Origin: Rhodanobacter denitrificans
GTDB taxonomy: Bacteria; Pseudomonadota; Gammaproteobacteria; Xanthomonadales; Rhodanobacteraceae
Reading direction: 5' to 3'
DNA: 64,000 nt
Assembly: GCF_003335105.1 (NCBI RefSeq)
Contig: NZ_QFWQ01000007.1
Span: 201,336 to 265,335 of the forward strand
Made by a program: the position numbers and the translations under genes. The stretch's first letter is position 1. Every line of letters starts with the position of its first letter. The notes under the pieces were generated by a model, which was not told the DNA's origin, searched no databases, and worked only from the letters and a program-made list of their open reading frames with translations. Of the stretch, positions 43,206 to 52,700 are shown piece after piece.

Positions 43206-43403
43206 ATGTACATCTGCATGTGCAACGCCGTCACCGATCACGACATCCGCCGCGAAGCGGGCAATGGCGTGCATACCTTTGCCGAACTGCAGGCCCGCAC
43301 CGGCTGCTCGGATTGCTGCGGCTGCTGCGAGCAGGAAGCGCGCGCGACGTTCGACAAGGCCTTGTCGCAGGTCACCTGCCCGCTGCCACTCGTCGCAGCC
43401 TGA
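43206..43403 (+). CDS. bfd: Bacterioferritin-associated ferredoxin
   Basis: A small [2Fe-2S] protein that reduces the heme of bacterioferritin to release stored iron. 65 residues; BFD-like Cys at positions 4, 6, 34, 37, 38, 40 and 41 (MYICMCNAV and TGCSDCCGCCEQEA). The usual four ligands can be chosen from these, with extra Cys residues present. It lies just upstream of bfr on the same strand, with 128 bp between them. It is expected to be iron-repressed through Fur, which the promoter supports. Confidence 0.93.
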   Translation: MYICMCNAVTDHDIRREAGNGVHTFAELQARTGCSDCCGCCEQEARATFDKALSQVTCPLPLVAA

Positions 43404-43531
43404 GTTTCCCTCTCCCGTTCGCGTCGTGCGGAGGCTTCATCCCGCACCAGGCAAACCGTTGCCATTTTTATTCCAGCCACTGGGGCGCGGAGTTTGTATA
43501 GTCCGCGTTGTCTTGGATCGGAGTGGAAGCC

Positions 43532-44002
43532 ATGAAGGGTGATGCGAAGGTCATCGAATTCCTCAACAAGGTGCTCTACAACGAGCTGACCGCGATCAAC
43601 CAGTATTTCCTGCATTGCCGCATGTTCAAGGATTGGGGCTACAGCGAGCTGGCGGAGCACGAGTACAAGGAGTCGATCGAGGAGATGAAGCACGCCGATC
43701 ACCTGATCGAGCGCATCCTGTTCCTCGATGGCCTGCCGAACCTGCAACACCTGGGCAAGCTGCGCATCGGCGAGAACGCGCTGGAATCGCTGCAGGGCGA
43801 CCTGGACCTGGAGCTGGCCGCGGTGAAGGACCTTCGCGAGGCGATTGCGTACAGCGAAGGCATCGCCGACTACGTCAGCCGTGACCTGTTCAAGGGCATC
43901 CTGCACGACGAGGAAGAGCACATCGACTGGCTGGAAACCCAGTTCAGCCTGGTCAGGGACATCGGCGCGGAGCGCTATCTGCAGAGCAAGATGCAGAGCT
44001 GA
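43532..44002 (+). CDS. bfr: Bacterioferritin
   Basis: A 24-mer iron-storage ferritin with heme. 156 residues. Diiron ligands are in the expected places: Glu18 (YNELTA), Glu51 and His54 (EEMKHADH), plus later Glu and His in [15 protein letters not shown]. Met52, the heme ligand, is present. A -10 TATAGT at 43497-43502 suggests its own promoter in addition to read-through from bfd. A GGAG-containing leader precedes the ATG at 43532. Confidence 0.95.
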   Translation: MKGDAKVIEFLNKVLYNELTAINQYFLHCRMFKDWGYSELAEHEYKESIEEMKHADHLIERILFLDGLPNLQHLGKLRIGENALESLQGDLDLELAAVKDLREAIAYSEGIADYVSRDLFKGILHDEEEHIDWLETQFSLVRDIGAERYLQSKMQS

Positions 44003-44058
44003 GGCGCGCCTGCCGTCGCCCCGCCGGCAGGCGGCGCCCTGAAGCGTGCACCCGTTCC

Positions 44059-44087
44059 TTGACGCTTTCGTCACGCCGGGGCTATAC
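44059..44087 (+). promoter_or_regulatory. Sigma70 promoter for the DUF6776-bactofilin operon
   Basis: TTGACG (44059-44064), 17-bp spacer, CTATAC (44082-44087), 26 bp before the ATG at 44114. Both boxes are close to consensus. Confidence 0.65.
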
Positions 44088-44113
44088 CTCTGGCTTTCCC
44101 CGGAACGCGCCGC

Positions 44114-44869
44114 ATGGCCTCACGACCACCACCGCGCTTCGTCGTGCGCCGGCACGACGACACCGGCCACCGTCGGCGCTGGCTGTGGCTGGGTTTGGCC
44201 TGGCTGGGCAGCATGCTGGCGGTCGGACTAGCCGTTGGCGCGTTGGCGCGGCGGACGAATACCCCGGCCGCCGTGGACAACCGCCAGCAGCGCGCCCTGC
44301 TCGGTCAGATCGACGATCTGAAGCAGCAGCTCGCCAACCTGCAGCGTGCCGCCCAGGTCAACGAGGTCGCCACCCGTTCGCTGCGCGGTACCCTGGCGCA
44401 GCGCGAGGAGGAACTGAGCGGCCTGCGCGCCGACCTGGGCTTCTATGCGCGGCTGGTCGGCGGCGACGCCCAGCGCCAGGGGCTGAAACTGCAGGAGGTG
44501 AAGCTGCAGCCGATCGCCGGCTCGCGCGGCTGGAACCTCGGCCTCAGCCTGAGCCAGAACGCCAAGCGTGGCGAGGAAGTCTCCGGCAACGTCCTGGTCA
44601 GCGTGGAAGGCCTGCGCGGCGACAAGGTGGCGCGGCTGGACTGGCCCGCGCTCGGCGACACCGCACAGAAGGACGGCCTGCCGTTCCGCTTCAACTATTT
44701 CCAGCAACTGCACGGCACCATCGTGCTGCCGCCCGACTTCCGCCCGACACGGTTGCGCATCAGCATCCGGCCGGCCGGCGGCCCGACCATCGACCGCGCC
44801 GTCGCCTGGACCTCCGCGCTGAGCGGAAACATCACCACCACCGTAGGGGACCACGATGCTCAACCGTAG
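44114..44869 (+). CDS. DUF6776-family membrane protein with coiled coil
   Basis: 251 residues. A basic N-terminus (RRHDDTGHRRRW) and one membrane helix (LWLGLAWLGSMLAVGLAVGA, about residues 24-43) orient most of the protein outside the cytoplasm. A coiled coil follows (QQRALLGQIDDLKQQLANLQ, REEELSGLRADLGFYARLVGG), then a beta-rich domain (KLQEVKLQPIAGSRGWNLGL). The pattern fits the uncharacterised DUF6776 family. It overlaps the bactofilin gene by 14 bp, pointing to a joint envelope or shape function. Confidence 0.75.
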   Translation: MASRPPPRFVVRRHDDTGHRRRWLWLGLAWLGSMLAVGLAVGALARRTNTPAAVDNRQQRALLGQIDDLKQQLANLQRAAQVNEVATRSLRGTLAQREEELSGLRADLGFYARLVGGDAQRQGLKLQEVKLQPIAGSRGWNLGLSLSQNAKRGEEVSGNVLVSVEGLRGDKVARLDWPALGDTAQKDGLPFRFNYFQQLHGTIVLPPDFRPTRLRISIRPAGGPTIDRAVAWTSALSGNITTTVGDHDAQP

Positions 44870-45278
44870 ACGCAACGATCGCAACACCAGCAGCCACGAG
44901 ACCAGCCTGATCGCCCGCGGCACGGTGATCCGCGGCGACCTGCGCTTCAGCGGCGCGCTGCACCTGGACGGCCGCATCGAAGGCAGCGTGCTGGGCGAGG
45001 GCGACGATGCCATGTTCACCCTGAGCGAACACGGCCAGGTGCACGGCGAGATCCACGTGCCGCAGGCGGTGATCAACGGCCACGTGACCGGCGACGTCTT
45101 CGTCAGCGTGCGACTGGAACTGGCGCCGCACGCGCGCATCGACGGCGACCTGCGCTACCACACGCTGGAAATGGCCGCCGGCGCGCAGGTCAACGGGCGC
45201 ATCTCGCGTCAGGCCGGGGATGCCCCGCGCGAATTGCCGGCGCCGGATGCCGAACTCGACGAGGCCATGCCGGCCTGA
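44856..45278 (+). CDS. Bactofilin (polymer-forming cytoskeletal protein)
   Basis: 140 residues. The bactofilin core is a series of short beta coils: [53 protein letters not shown] and [21 protein letters not shown]. Flexible termini ([14 protein letters not shown] and a Pro/Glu-rich tail) are typical. Bactofilins polymerise without nucleotide and scaffold cell-wall enzymes. AGGGGA precedes the ATG. It is coupled to the DUF6776 gene and lies 40 bp upstream of erpA. Confidence 0.9.
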   Translation: MLNRRRNDRNTSSHETSLIARGTVIRGDLRFSGALHLDGRIEGSVLGEGDDAMFTLSEHGQVHGEIHVPQAVINGHVTGDVFVSVRLELAPHARIDGDLRYHTLEMAAGAQVNGRISRQAGDAPRELPAPDAELDEAMPA

Positions 45279-45318
45279 AGCGGTATGCTTGGCTTCAGTC
45301 CGCCCCGCCCCCATCCAG

Positions 45319-45693
45319 ATGACCATGGAAACTCTCGTCGCGATCCCCGATTACCGCAGCAGCGGCGCTCCGCTGGTGTTCACCGCCGCCGCCGCGCACA
45401 AGGTGCATGAGCTGATTGCCGAGGAAGGCAACCCGGCATTGAAGCTGCGCGTGTACATTTCCGGCGGCGGCTGCTCGGGTTTCCAATATGGCTTCACCTT
45501 CGACGAGGCCCAGGCCGAGGACGACCTGGCGATCGAGCGCGATGGCGTGACCCTGCTGTGCGATCCGCTGTCGCTGCAGTACCTCGGCGGCGCGCAGATC
45601 GACTACGCCGAGAACCTCAGCGGCGCACAATTCGTGATCAGCAACCCGAATGCCAAGACCACCTGCGGTTGCGGTTCGTCCTTCTCCGCCTGA
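45319..45693 (+). CDS. erpA: Iron-sulfur cluster insertion protein ErpA
   Basis: A-type carrier that delivers Fe-S clusters to target enzymes. 124 residues with the three conserved Cys ligands: one in [12 protein letters not shown] and two in TTCGCGSSF near the C-terminus. [15 protein letters not shown] starts the domain. The Met at 45319 follows the bactofilin stop by 40 bp. ErpA rather than IscA is chosen because of the stand-alone context outside an isc operon and the [11 protein letters not shown] ending. Confidence 0.92.
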   Translation: MTMETLVAIPDYRSSGAPLVFTAAAAHKVHELIAEEGNPALKLRVYISGGGCSGFQYGFTFDEAQAEDDLAIERDGVTLLCDPLSLQYLGGAQIDYAENLSGAQFVISNPNAKTTCGCGSSFSA

Positions 45694-45704
45694 AGACACC
45701 GCCG

Positions 45705-46679
45705 ATGGACCGGGCCACGCTGTCGCCCACAAACACCTTCGCCGGACTGAGCCTGGTGCTCGATCGCGTGGCCGAGTCGCGCGACGAATCGGCATGGATC
45801 GTCGAACAGGCCCGTTCTCCGGAAGCGCGCTACCTGCTGCTGGACGGCGCCGGCGAGGCGTTCCTGCGCCGTGATGGCGATGCCCTGCGCTGGCTCGACG
45901 CCGGCGAACGAGAGCGCTGGCTCGGCGAGCAACATGTCAGCCTGCTCGGCATGGCCTACCAGCGTCCGCATTTCCTGCTGGTGGCGGACGATACCGCGCA
46001 CTTCGATGAACTGGAAACCGCGCTCGACGCGCGGCGCGTGGGCCTGCGCCACGCCGGCCTGCTGCTGGCGGCGGACGAAGCCGGCCTGTTCGCCTACGCC
46101 AAAGGCCTGTCGCACTGGCAGCGCGAGACGCGCTTCTGCACCCACTGCGGCGCGGCGCTGCTGCTGGTCGCTGCCGGCCATCGCGCGCAATGCACCAATC
46201 CGGATTGCGCGCGGCTGCACTTCCCGCGCACCGACGCCGCCGTGATCATGCTGGTCGAGCACGAAGGCGCCTGCCTGCTCGGCCGTCAGGCCGGTTGGCC
46301 GCCCGGCCGCTATTCCACCCTGGCCGGCTTCGTCGAGCCGGGCGAGGCGCTGGAAGACGCGGTGCGCCGCGAGGTGGCCGAGGAGGCCGGCGTGATCGTC
46401 GACGAGGTGCGCTACCACTCCTCGCAGCCGTGGCCGATGCCGGCCTCGCTGATGGTCGGCTTTATCGCCACAGCGATGTCGCGACAGATCGTGATGCGAG
46501 ACCACGAGCTGGAAGATGCGCGCTGGTTCACCCCGCAACAGATCGTCGACGGCATCGCCGACGGCAGCTTCCTGCCGCCAACGCGGCTGTCGGTGTCCTA
46601 CCAATTGCTGGCGCACTGGCTGCGGCAACGTGCCGGACTGGAGCTGGATTCGCTGGTCGCCGGCGCCACGCCACGCTGA
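45705..46679 (+). CDS. nudC: NADH pyrophosphatase NudC
   Basis: A Nudix enzyme that hydrolyses NADH and removes NAD caps from RNA. 324 residues with an N-terminal domain, a four-Cys zinc ribbon (FCTHCGAALL and QCTNPDCARLHFPR), the Nudix box GFVEPGEALEDAVRREVAEE followed by AG, and SQPWPMPASLMVGF, the NudC SQPWPFPxS motif. The ATG at 45705 is 11 bp after erpA, so cotranscription is likely. Confidence 0.95.
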   Translation: MDRATLSPTNTFAGLSLVLDRVAESRDESAWIVEQARSPEARYLLLDGAGEAFLRRDGDALRWLDAGERERWLGEQHVSLLGMAYQRPHFLLVADDTAHFDELETALDARRVGLRHAGLLLAADEAGLFAYAKGLSHWQRETRFCTHCGAALLLVAAGHRAQCTNPDCARLHFPRTDAAVIMLVEHEGACLLGRQAGWPPGRYSTLAGFVEPGEALEDAVRREVAEEAGVIVDEVRYHSSQPWPMPASLMVGFIATAMSRQIVMRDHELEDARWFTPQQIVDGIADGSFLPPTRLSVSYQLLAHWLRQRAGLELDSLVAGATPR

Positions 46680-46775
46680 TTCTCCGCGCGATCCCCGGCG
46701 ACTGGCGCCGCCGGGTGATGCCGGTAGCAATCCGTCGCTTACAATGGCAGCCACTGTCCGCGAGCCCGTCCTGCC

Positions 46776-47645
46776 ATGGCCATCCGTCTCCTCGTCGCCC
46801 TCGTCGCCCTCGGCTTGCTGCACGTCATGCCGCATCTGGCACGTTGGCGTGGCGACGGCCCGTTCCGTCGCTGGGTGGCGCAAGGGGGCGACACCGGCGG
46901 CGGCAGCCGCGTGGTGCTCGCCTTGCTGCCGCCGCTGGTCCTGTGCGTCTTGCTGGAGTGGTTGCTCAGGCACTCGCCACTGGACGCATTGCTGCCTTTG
47001 CTGTTCGCGCTGGTGGTGCTGCTGTACTGCTTCGGGCCGCGCGAATTCGAGACCGACCTGGAAGCGATCCTGGACGCGCCGGACGGCGCCCGCCGCGAGG
47101 CCGCGGCGCAGGCATTGGCCGACGATGGCCATCCGATTCCCTGGACCGCGCCGGCGCTGGGCGAGGCGATCGCCTATGCCGCGTTGCGCCGGCGCTTCGC
47201 CGTGTTGCTGTGGTTCTTCCTGCTCGGGCCGGCCGGCGCGCTGCTGTACCGGCTGGCGCAGACGCTGGGTCGCGACGACGCCCTGCGACTCGACCCCAGC
47301 ACCCGCCGCGCCGCCAGCTACGTGGCCAACGCGTTGGACTGGCTGCCGGCGCAGTTGCTGACCTTCACCCTGGCCGTGGTCGGCCACTGGGAGGCGGTGA
47401 TCGGCGCCTGGCGCCGCTGGCACAGCCAGGCCGCGCCGACCAGCTGGTACGGTGCCGGGCCCGGTTTCCTGGGCGCCGCGGCACAGGCCGACGTGTTGAT
47501 CGACATCGAAGCCGGCGACGGCTACGCCGAAGAGCACAGCGATCCACTGGCCGAGCTGCGACGCCTGCGCAGCGCACTGCTGCGTGCCTTGCTAGCGTGG
47601 CTGAGCGTGGTGGCGCTGGTCGTGATCGGCGGCTGGATCGGCTGA
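46776..47645 (+). CDS. ampE: AmpE-like membrane protein
   Basis: 289 residues, CobD/AmpE family. N-terminal helix MAIRLLVALVALGLLHVMPH, then LLPPLVLCVLLEWLL, LLPLLFALVVLLYCFGPREF, RFAVLLWFFLLGPAGALLYR and a C-terminal helix (AWLSVVALVVIGGWIG). FGPREFETDLEAILDA, and DWLPAQLLTFTLAVVG with its polar residues, are characteristic. AmpE accompanies AmpD in beta-lactamase control in enterobacteria, but here no ampD is adjacent, so the role is unclear. TTACAAT at 46739-46745 is a possible -10. Confidence 0.82.
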   Translation: MAIRLLVALVALGLLHVMPHLARWRGDGPFRRWVAQGGDTGGGSRVVLALLPPLVLCVLLEWLLRHSPLDALLPLLFALVVLLYCFGPREFETDLEAILDAPDGARREAAAQALADDGHPIPWTAPALGEAIAYAALRRRFAVLLWFFLLGPAGALLYRLAQTLGRDDALRLDPSTRRAASYVANALDWLPAQLLTFTLAVVGHWEAVIGAWRRWHSQAAPTSWYGAGPGFLGAAAQADVLIDIEAGDGYAEEHSDPLAELRRLRSALLRALLAWLSVVALVVIGGWIG

Positions 47646-47651
47646 GCGCGC

Positions 47652-49526
47652 TTACGCCAGATCACCGCGCAGCTCGCGCACCCGCGCTTCCAGCGTCGCC
47701 GCGGTGACCTGCGCGGGCACCCGCGGCGCATCCACCACCAGTTCCACCCGTGCGCGGAAGCGCCGCGGCAGGCGCGCACGACGCAGCATCGAGTCGCGGC
47801 GGCTCCATACGCTGCCCCACAGGCCACGCAGTGCCATCGGCACCACCGGTACCGGCCGCCGGGCCAGGACCTTTTCCACGCCAGGCCGGAACGGCGCGAT
47901 TTCGCCGTCGCCGGTCAAGCCGCCTTCCGGGAAGACGCACACCACCTCGCCCGCGGCCAGCGCAGCGTCGATCGCATCGTAGGCCTGTTGCAGCACCGCG
48001 GGATCTTCCTTGTGACCGGCGATCGGGATCGCCCTGGCGGTGCGGAACACGAAGCTCAGCAGCGGGATGTTGAAGATCTTGTAATACATCACGAAGCGCA
48101 CCGGCCGGCGCAGGTTCGCCATCAGCAACAGCGGGTCCATGAAGCTGACGTGGTTGCATACCAGCAACACCGGTCCTTCGTCGGGAATCTGCCCGGCACC
48201 GTCGGTGCGCACCCGGTACAGCGTGTTCACCAGCACCCAGGTGATGAAGCGCATCACGAACTCGGGCACCAGGGTGAAGATGTACCAGGCCACCAGCACG
48301 TTGAGCAGCGCCGCGGCCAGGAAGATCTGCGATGCATCCAGGCCCAGCGCGCCCAGCCCAAGGCCGAAACCGGCGGCCAGCACGATCAGCAGCGCGTTCA
48401 GGATGTTGGTGCCGGCAATGATCCGCGACAGCTTCTCGCGCGGTGCGCGCGCCTGCACGAAGGCGAACAGCGGCACCACGTAGAAGCCGGCGAACACGCC
48501 AATCAGGGTGAGGTCGAACGCGATGCGCCAACTGCCCGCGCCACGCAGGAAGGCCAGCCAGTCCAGCCCGCGCACCGTCGCCATGCCGTGCCGTGCGAAG
48601 TACAGGTCCACGCCGAACGCGGTCAGCCCGAACGCGCCCAGCGGCACCAGGCCGATTTCCACCCGCCGGCCCGACATCTTCTCGCACAGCAACGCGCCGA
48701 GGCCGGTGCCGATCGAGAACAAAGTCAGCACCAGGGTGTTGACCGAACCGTCGCCGCCCAGCGTCTCGCGCGTGTAGATCGGCAGCTGCGCGATCAGCAC
48801 CGTGCCGAAGAACCAGAACCATGAGATACCCAGCACCGCGTTGAATACCGCGCGATCGGCGCGGGTGATCGCCAACACTCGCGCGGTCTCGCTGAACGGG
48901 TTCCAGTTGAATTTCAGATCGGGCGCCGTGGCCGGGGCAGGCGGAATCCGGCGGCAGGCCAGGTAGCCGGCCACCGCCACCGCGATGGTGGCGCCGGAAG
49001 CCAGCAGCGGCCCCACCCCGGCCACCAGCATCAGCGAGTTGCCGGCGATCATGCCCACCAGCATCGCCATCTGCGTGCCCATCTCGACCAGGCCGTTGCC
49101 GCCGACCAGTTCGACCGGCTTCAGCGCCTGCGGCAGGATCGCGTACTTGATCGGCCCGAACATGGTCGAGTGCATCCCCATCATGAACAGCACGACCAGC
49201 AGCAGCGAAGTGTGGTGCGTGTAAAAACCGTAGGCGGCCAGCGCCATCGCGCCGATCTCGAACAGCTTCACGTAGCGGATGATCCGGCTCTTCTCATACT
49301 TCTCGGCCAGCTGCCCGGCCGTGGCGGAGAACAGGAAAAACGGGATGATGAACAATGCCGGCGCCAGGTTGGTGTAGAGCGACACCGTGCGGTCGCCCAG
49401 CCCCATCTGGAACGCCACCAGCATCACCAGCGCATTGCGGAACGCATTGTCGTTGAACGCCCCCAGCGCCTGGGTCCAGAAGAACGGCGCAAACCGCCGC
49501 TTGCCCAGCAATGCGAATTGGCTCAT
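47652..49526 (-). CDS. MFS transporter fused to 1-acylglycerol-3-phosphate O-acyltransferase (LplT-PlsC type)
   Basis: 624 residues. The N-terminal two thirds is a 12-helix MFS transporter of the lysophospholipid-transporter type, starting MSQFALLGKRRFAPFFWTQA with GAFNDNAFRNALVML and MHSTMFGPIKYAILP. The C-terminal PlsC domain has the catalytic NHVSFMDPLLL (HxxxxD) near residue 445 and FPEGGLTGDG. The AMP-binding acyl-ACP synthetase domain found in three-domain Aas fusions is absent. A likely role is flipping and reacylating lysophospholipid at the inner membrane. It converges with ampE, 6 bp apart. Confidence 0.88.
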   Translation of the reverse strand: MSQFALLGKRRFAPFFWTQALGAFNDNAFRNALVMLVAFQMGLGDRTVSLYTNLAPALFIIPFFLFSATAGQLAEKYEKSRIIRYVKLFEIGAMALAAYGFYTHHTSLLLVVLFMMGMHSTMFGPIKYAILPQALKPVELVGGNGLVEMGTQMAMLVGMIAGNSLMLVAGVGPLLASGATIAVAVAGYLACRRIPPAPATAPDLKFNWNPFSETARVLAITRADRAVFNAVLGISWFWFFGTVLIAQLPIYTRETLGGDGSVNTLVLTLFSIGTGLGALLCEKMSGRRVEIGLVPLGAFGLTAFGVDLYFARHGMATVRGLDWLAFLRGAGSWRIAFDLTLIGVFAGFYVVPLFAFVQARAPREKLSRIIAGTNILNALLIVLAAGFGLGLGALGLDASQIFLAAALLNVLVAWYIFTLVPEFVMRFITWVLVNTLYRVRTDGAGQIPDEGPVLLVCNHVSFMDPLLLMANLRRPVRFVMYYKIFNIPLLSFVFRTARAIPIAGHKEDPAVLQQAYDAIDAALAAGEVVCVFPEGGLTGDGEIAPFRPGVEKVLARRPVPVVPMALRGLWGSVWSRRDSMLRRARLPRRFRARVELVVDAPRVPAQVTAATLEARVRELRGDLA

Positions 49527-49658
49527 GCGTTGCCTTTTGTGCATCGTCCACGGAGTGGCCGATTGACCCCGGCACCATCTCGATTATTACTATAGGGGGC
49601 GACCGGCGATAGTGCGGGTTCCCGGCCCCAGGTCATTCGGTACGGGCGAAACACAAAA

Positions 49659-49684
49659 AACCGCCGGCGTTGCCGCCGACGGTT
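49659..49684 (-). terminator. Intrinsic terminator of the first TonB-dependent receptor
   Basis: 11-bp stem with one mismatch (49659-49669 with 49674-49684), tetraloop TTGC, then a run of six T on the minus strand, 50 bp past the receptor stop. Confidence 0.85.
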
Positions 49685-49733
49685 GGGTCAGTGAATGGAC
49701 TGCCAGGCCGCAAATGACCCGGCAGCTCATTGT

Positions 49734-52700
49734 TTACAGCGAGAAGTCGTACCGCGCGGTGAAACGCAGCGAACGCGGTGCATCGTAGCTGATGACGCGG
49801 AAGCGGCTGTCCGCCACTGCGCCAATGCCACCCAACTCGCCACGCTCTTCGACGTTCTGTGCCACCTGGCGATTGAGTACGTTGAATACATCAAGTTTCA
49901 GCTTCAGGTTGCCGTTCGCCCAGCGTGGGATATAGGCAACGTTGAGGCTCAGCTGGATGTCGGTCGGCAAGCGCCCCAGGCTGCCGCGTGGCACCGGCTT
50001 GCCACCGCAGTAGTGGTAGTAACGGCCATAGTCGAGATAATCCGCCCAGAACGTGCTGTATTCCGCCGCGTCCTGCGGCAGATAGCCCAGGCAGCTCTTC
50101 GGCCGCCCGGTCTGCGCGATCAGGGTGCCGCCCATTTGCCATTCGGGGGTGAACTGGTAGTAGCCGTAGGCCTTCAGCACATGCCGACGATCATTCGGCA
50201 GGTTGCCGCCGCCGTAAGCCATCAACTCCTTGTGATCGAACAGCACGGTCTGTGACACGTCGCCCTGGCCGATGTCGGAGTCCAGCTGGCCTTCGTCATT
50301 GCCATAGCTATGCGATAGGGTGTAGTCCAAACGTCCGAACCAGTTGTCGGCAAACGGATGCTCAAGGAACAGATCCAGGCCGATGTACTTGCGCTTCATG
50401 TACATGCCCATGTCTTCCTTGCTGTAGGGCACGGCAACCAATTCGGGAGAACCGGCCGCATCCGGCAAGTCGAGCAGCATCACGTTGTTGGCACCCGGGT
50501 TGAACAGGCGGCAGTCCGGGGAGTAGCTGTAACCGGGGTCGACGGCAATATTGTGTTCCGCCATGTACTTCAGCATCGGGCGGTTATCGCACTGGTCGTC
50601 GATCGCCGACTTCAGGTCGCGATACTGCAGGCGTGCGCCCCAGTTCCATTTCGGGCCAATGGCCTGCTGCATGCCAAGGATATATTCGTCCTGATAGTGC
50701 GACTTCAGGTTCTTGGCCGCAACTGTCCGCGGATCCGGCGCCTGGCCGTACTCGTTGTTGGACGAGTACGGGCCATTGCCCAAGGCGGTCAGGCCGGTCG
50801 GGACACCGGTGGTCGGATCGATGCCGGTGAAGCTGAAGAATTCGGTGGTGTAGGTCGAACCTGATGCACCACGTACTGCAACGTTAAGCGGCATCGCCAG
50901 GAAATAACGACCGGCATTGCCGAAGATCTTCAACGACGAGTCGCCATTGACATCCCAGCTGAAGCCGACACGCGGTGCCCACTGGTTCTTCTGGCTGACG
51001 TACTTGATGCCGTCGGAATTGTAGTTGTCGAAACCGTCATTACGCACGCCGAGTGACACCAACCAGCGGTCGCTCACCTGCCAGCGATCCTCGACGTAGA
51101 AGGCCTTCTGCTCGACCTTGAAGGTACCGCCATTCTCGTAGATGTACTTGTAGACGTAATCGCTGTTGGGCGCGGTGGTCAGGCCGCCGCTGGAGGGAAT
51201 GTCGCCCAGGGCGCCAGTACGCGCGTAGAACCACGCATAACGTGGACCAGACATCACCGTACCGGCTTCCGATTCCGAGTTCGATACGTCGTAGCCGAAG
51301 CTGATGTCGTGATCACCCAGCTTCCAGTCCAGGTCGATGCGATAGCCATCCGTCTTGTCGTAGGCCTTCGGATCGGCCAAGGTGGTATAGGGTTGCAGGC
51401 CCGTAACCTTGTTGGAGATCGGGCGGGTATCGCTGATGTTCACCTGGCTGGGATCGTAGCCATACGGCGCCGAAAAATGCTGCGTGGTCTGCTTGCCGTA
51501 CAAGGCACTCAGAGTCAGGCTGTCGGTGAGGTAACCGGTGTACTTGCCGATGTAGGTTTCGCCGCCATCCTTGTAGCGATAGCCACCGTTCTTGACGTCG
51601 CCGTGGGTGCCGTCGGCAAAGCTGTATGCATACCGGCTGCGGGTGGTACCCGCCTTGTCGGATAGCGCCGTGACTTCAACCAAGTTGCTGTCGTTGATGT
51701 TCCAGTCGACCTTGGTCAACCAGCGCGGCTTCCTGATCTCATCGGTGAGATAAGCCGTCCGCGCCGCGTTGCCGACCGCTTGGTTGTAGGCATAATTGTC
51801 TCTCTCCCACTCGCCGGAAGCATAGACAAACAGGCGGTCCTTGATCAGTGGGCCGCTGGCATAAACGCCGTATGTAAACGGATTGGAAACGAACTTGCTG
51901 CGGTCGTAATACTTTTTGCCGGCATTCTGGGCGCCTGTATCCGGTTGGTAATAAATGTTCTTGCGGGTCGAGCGCAGGCTCTCCGGCGTCCACGTCGTCA
52001 GGGCACCGAACTTCCACTGGTTGCTGCCGGACTTGGTGGAAACGTTGATCACGCCGCCGGTGGATCGGCCGTAACGGGCGCTGTAACCGCCGGTAATCAC
52101 CTGCATCGCATCGATCGCATCAAACGGAAGCGTGGTGGAGCCGATGTTGGTCAACGCATTGGTGACCGGGTAGCCGTTGATGAAGTAGGCGTTCTCGGAA
52201 GCTGCCGAACCGCCGAACGATACCGAGTTGCCGTAACGCGAATCGGCCGGGATGACGCTCGGTGCCAGTACTGCAGCCTGGGTGATGTCACGAGCCACCG
52301 GGACGTTGTCCATGATCGTCGCGGTAAGATCCGTGCTGGTATCCACGCGACTGACGTCAATCGCCGGCAGGGCCGATGCCGTCACTGTCACGGCTCCCAG
52401 ATCCTGCGCATTGGCGGCAACGAAATTGACCGCTGTACCGCCGATGCTCACCCGGACGTTGTCTCGGCTGCCTACGGTCGTCCCATCTTTCGTCGCCGTG
52501 ACGGTGTAATTGCCGATCGGCAATTCGTTGGCGCGATAACGGCCCTTGGCGTCTGCCACGATGGTGCGGGTCAAGCCGGTATCGGTACTGACAATGGTGA
52601 TCTGGCTGCCAGCAGCGGCATCACCAAAAATCGAACCTGCAGAGCGCGACTGCGCGAATGCCGAACCACCAATCAGGCTCAACGCCAAGCCGATCGCGAG

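Noticed and set aside
44007-44033. Hairpin after bfr as an intrinsic terminator
   Set aside because: A good 9-bp stem (CGCCTGCCG/CGGCAGGCG) but no T-run follows; its role is unclear.
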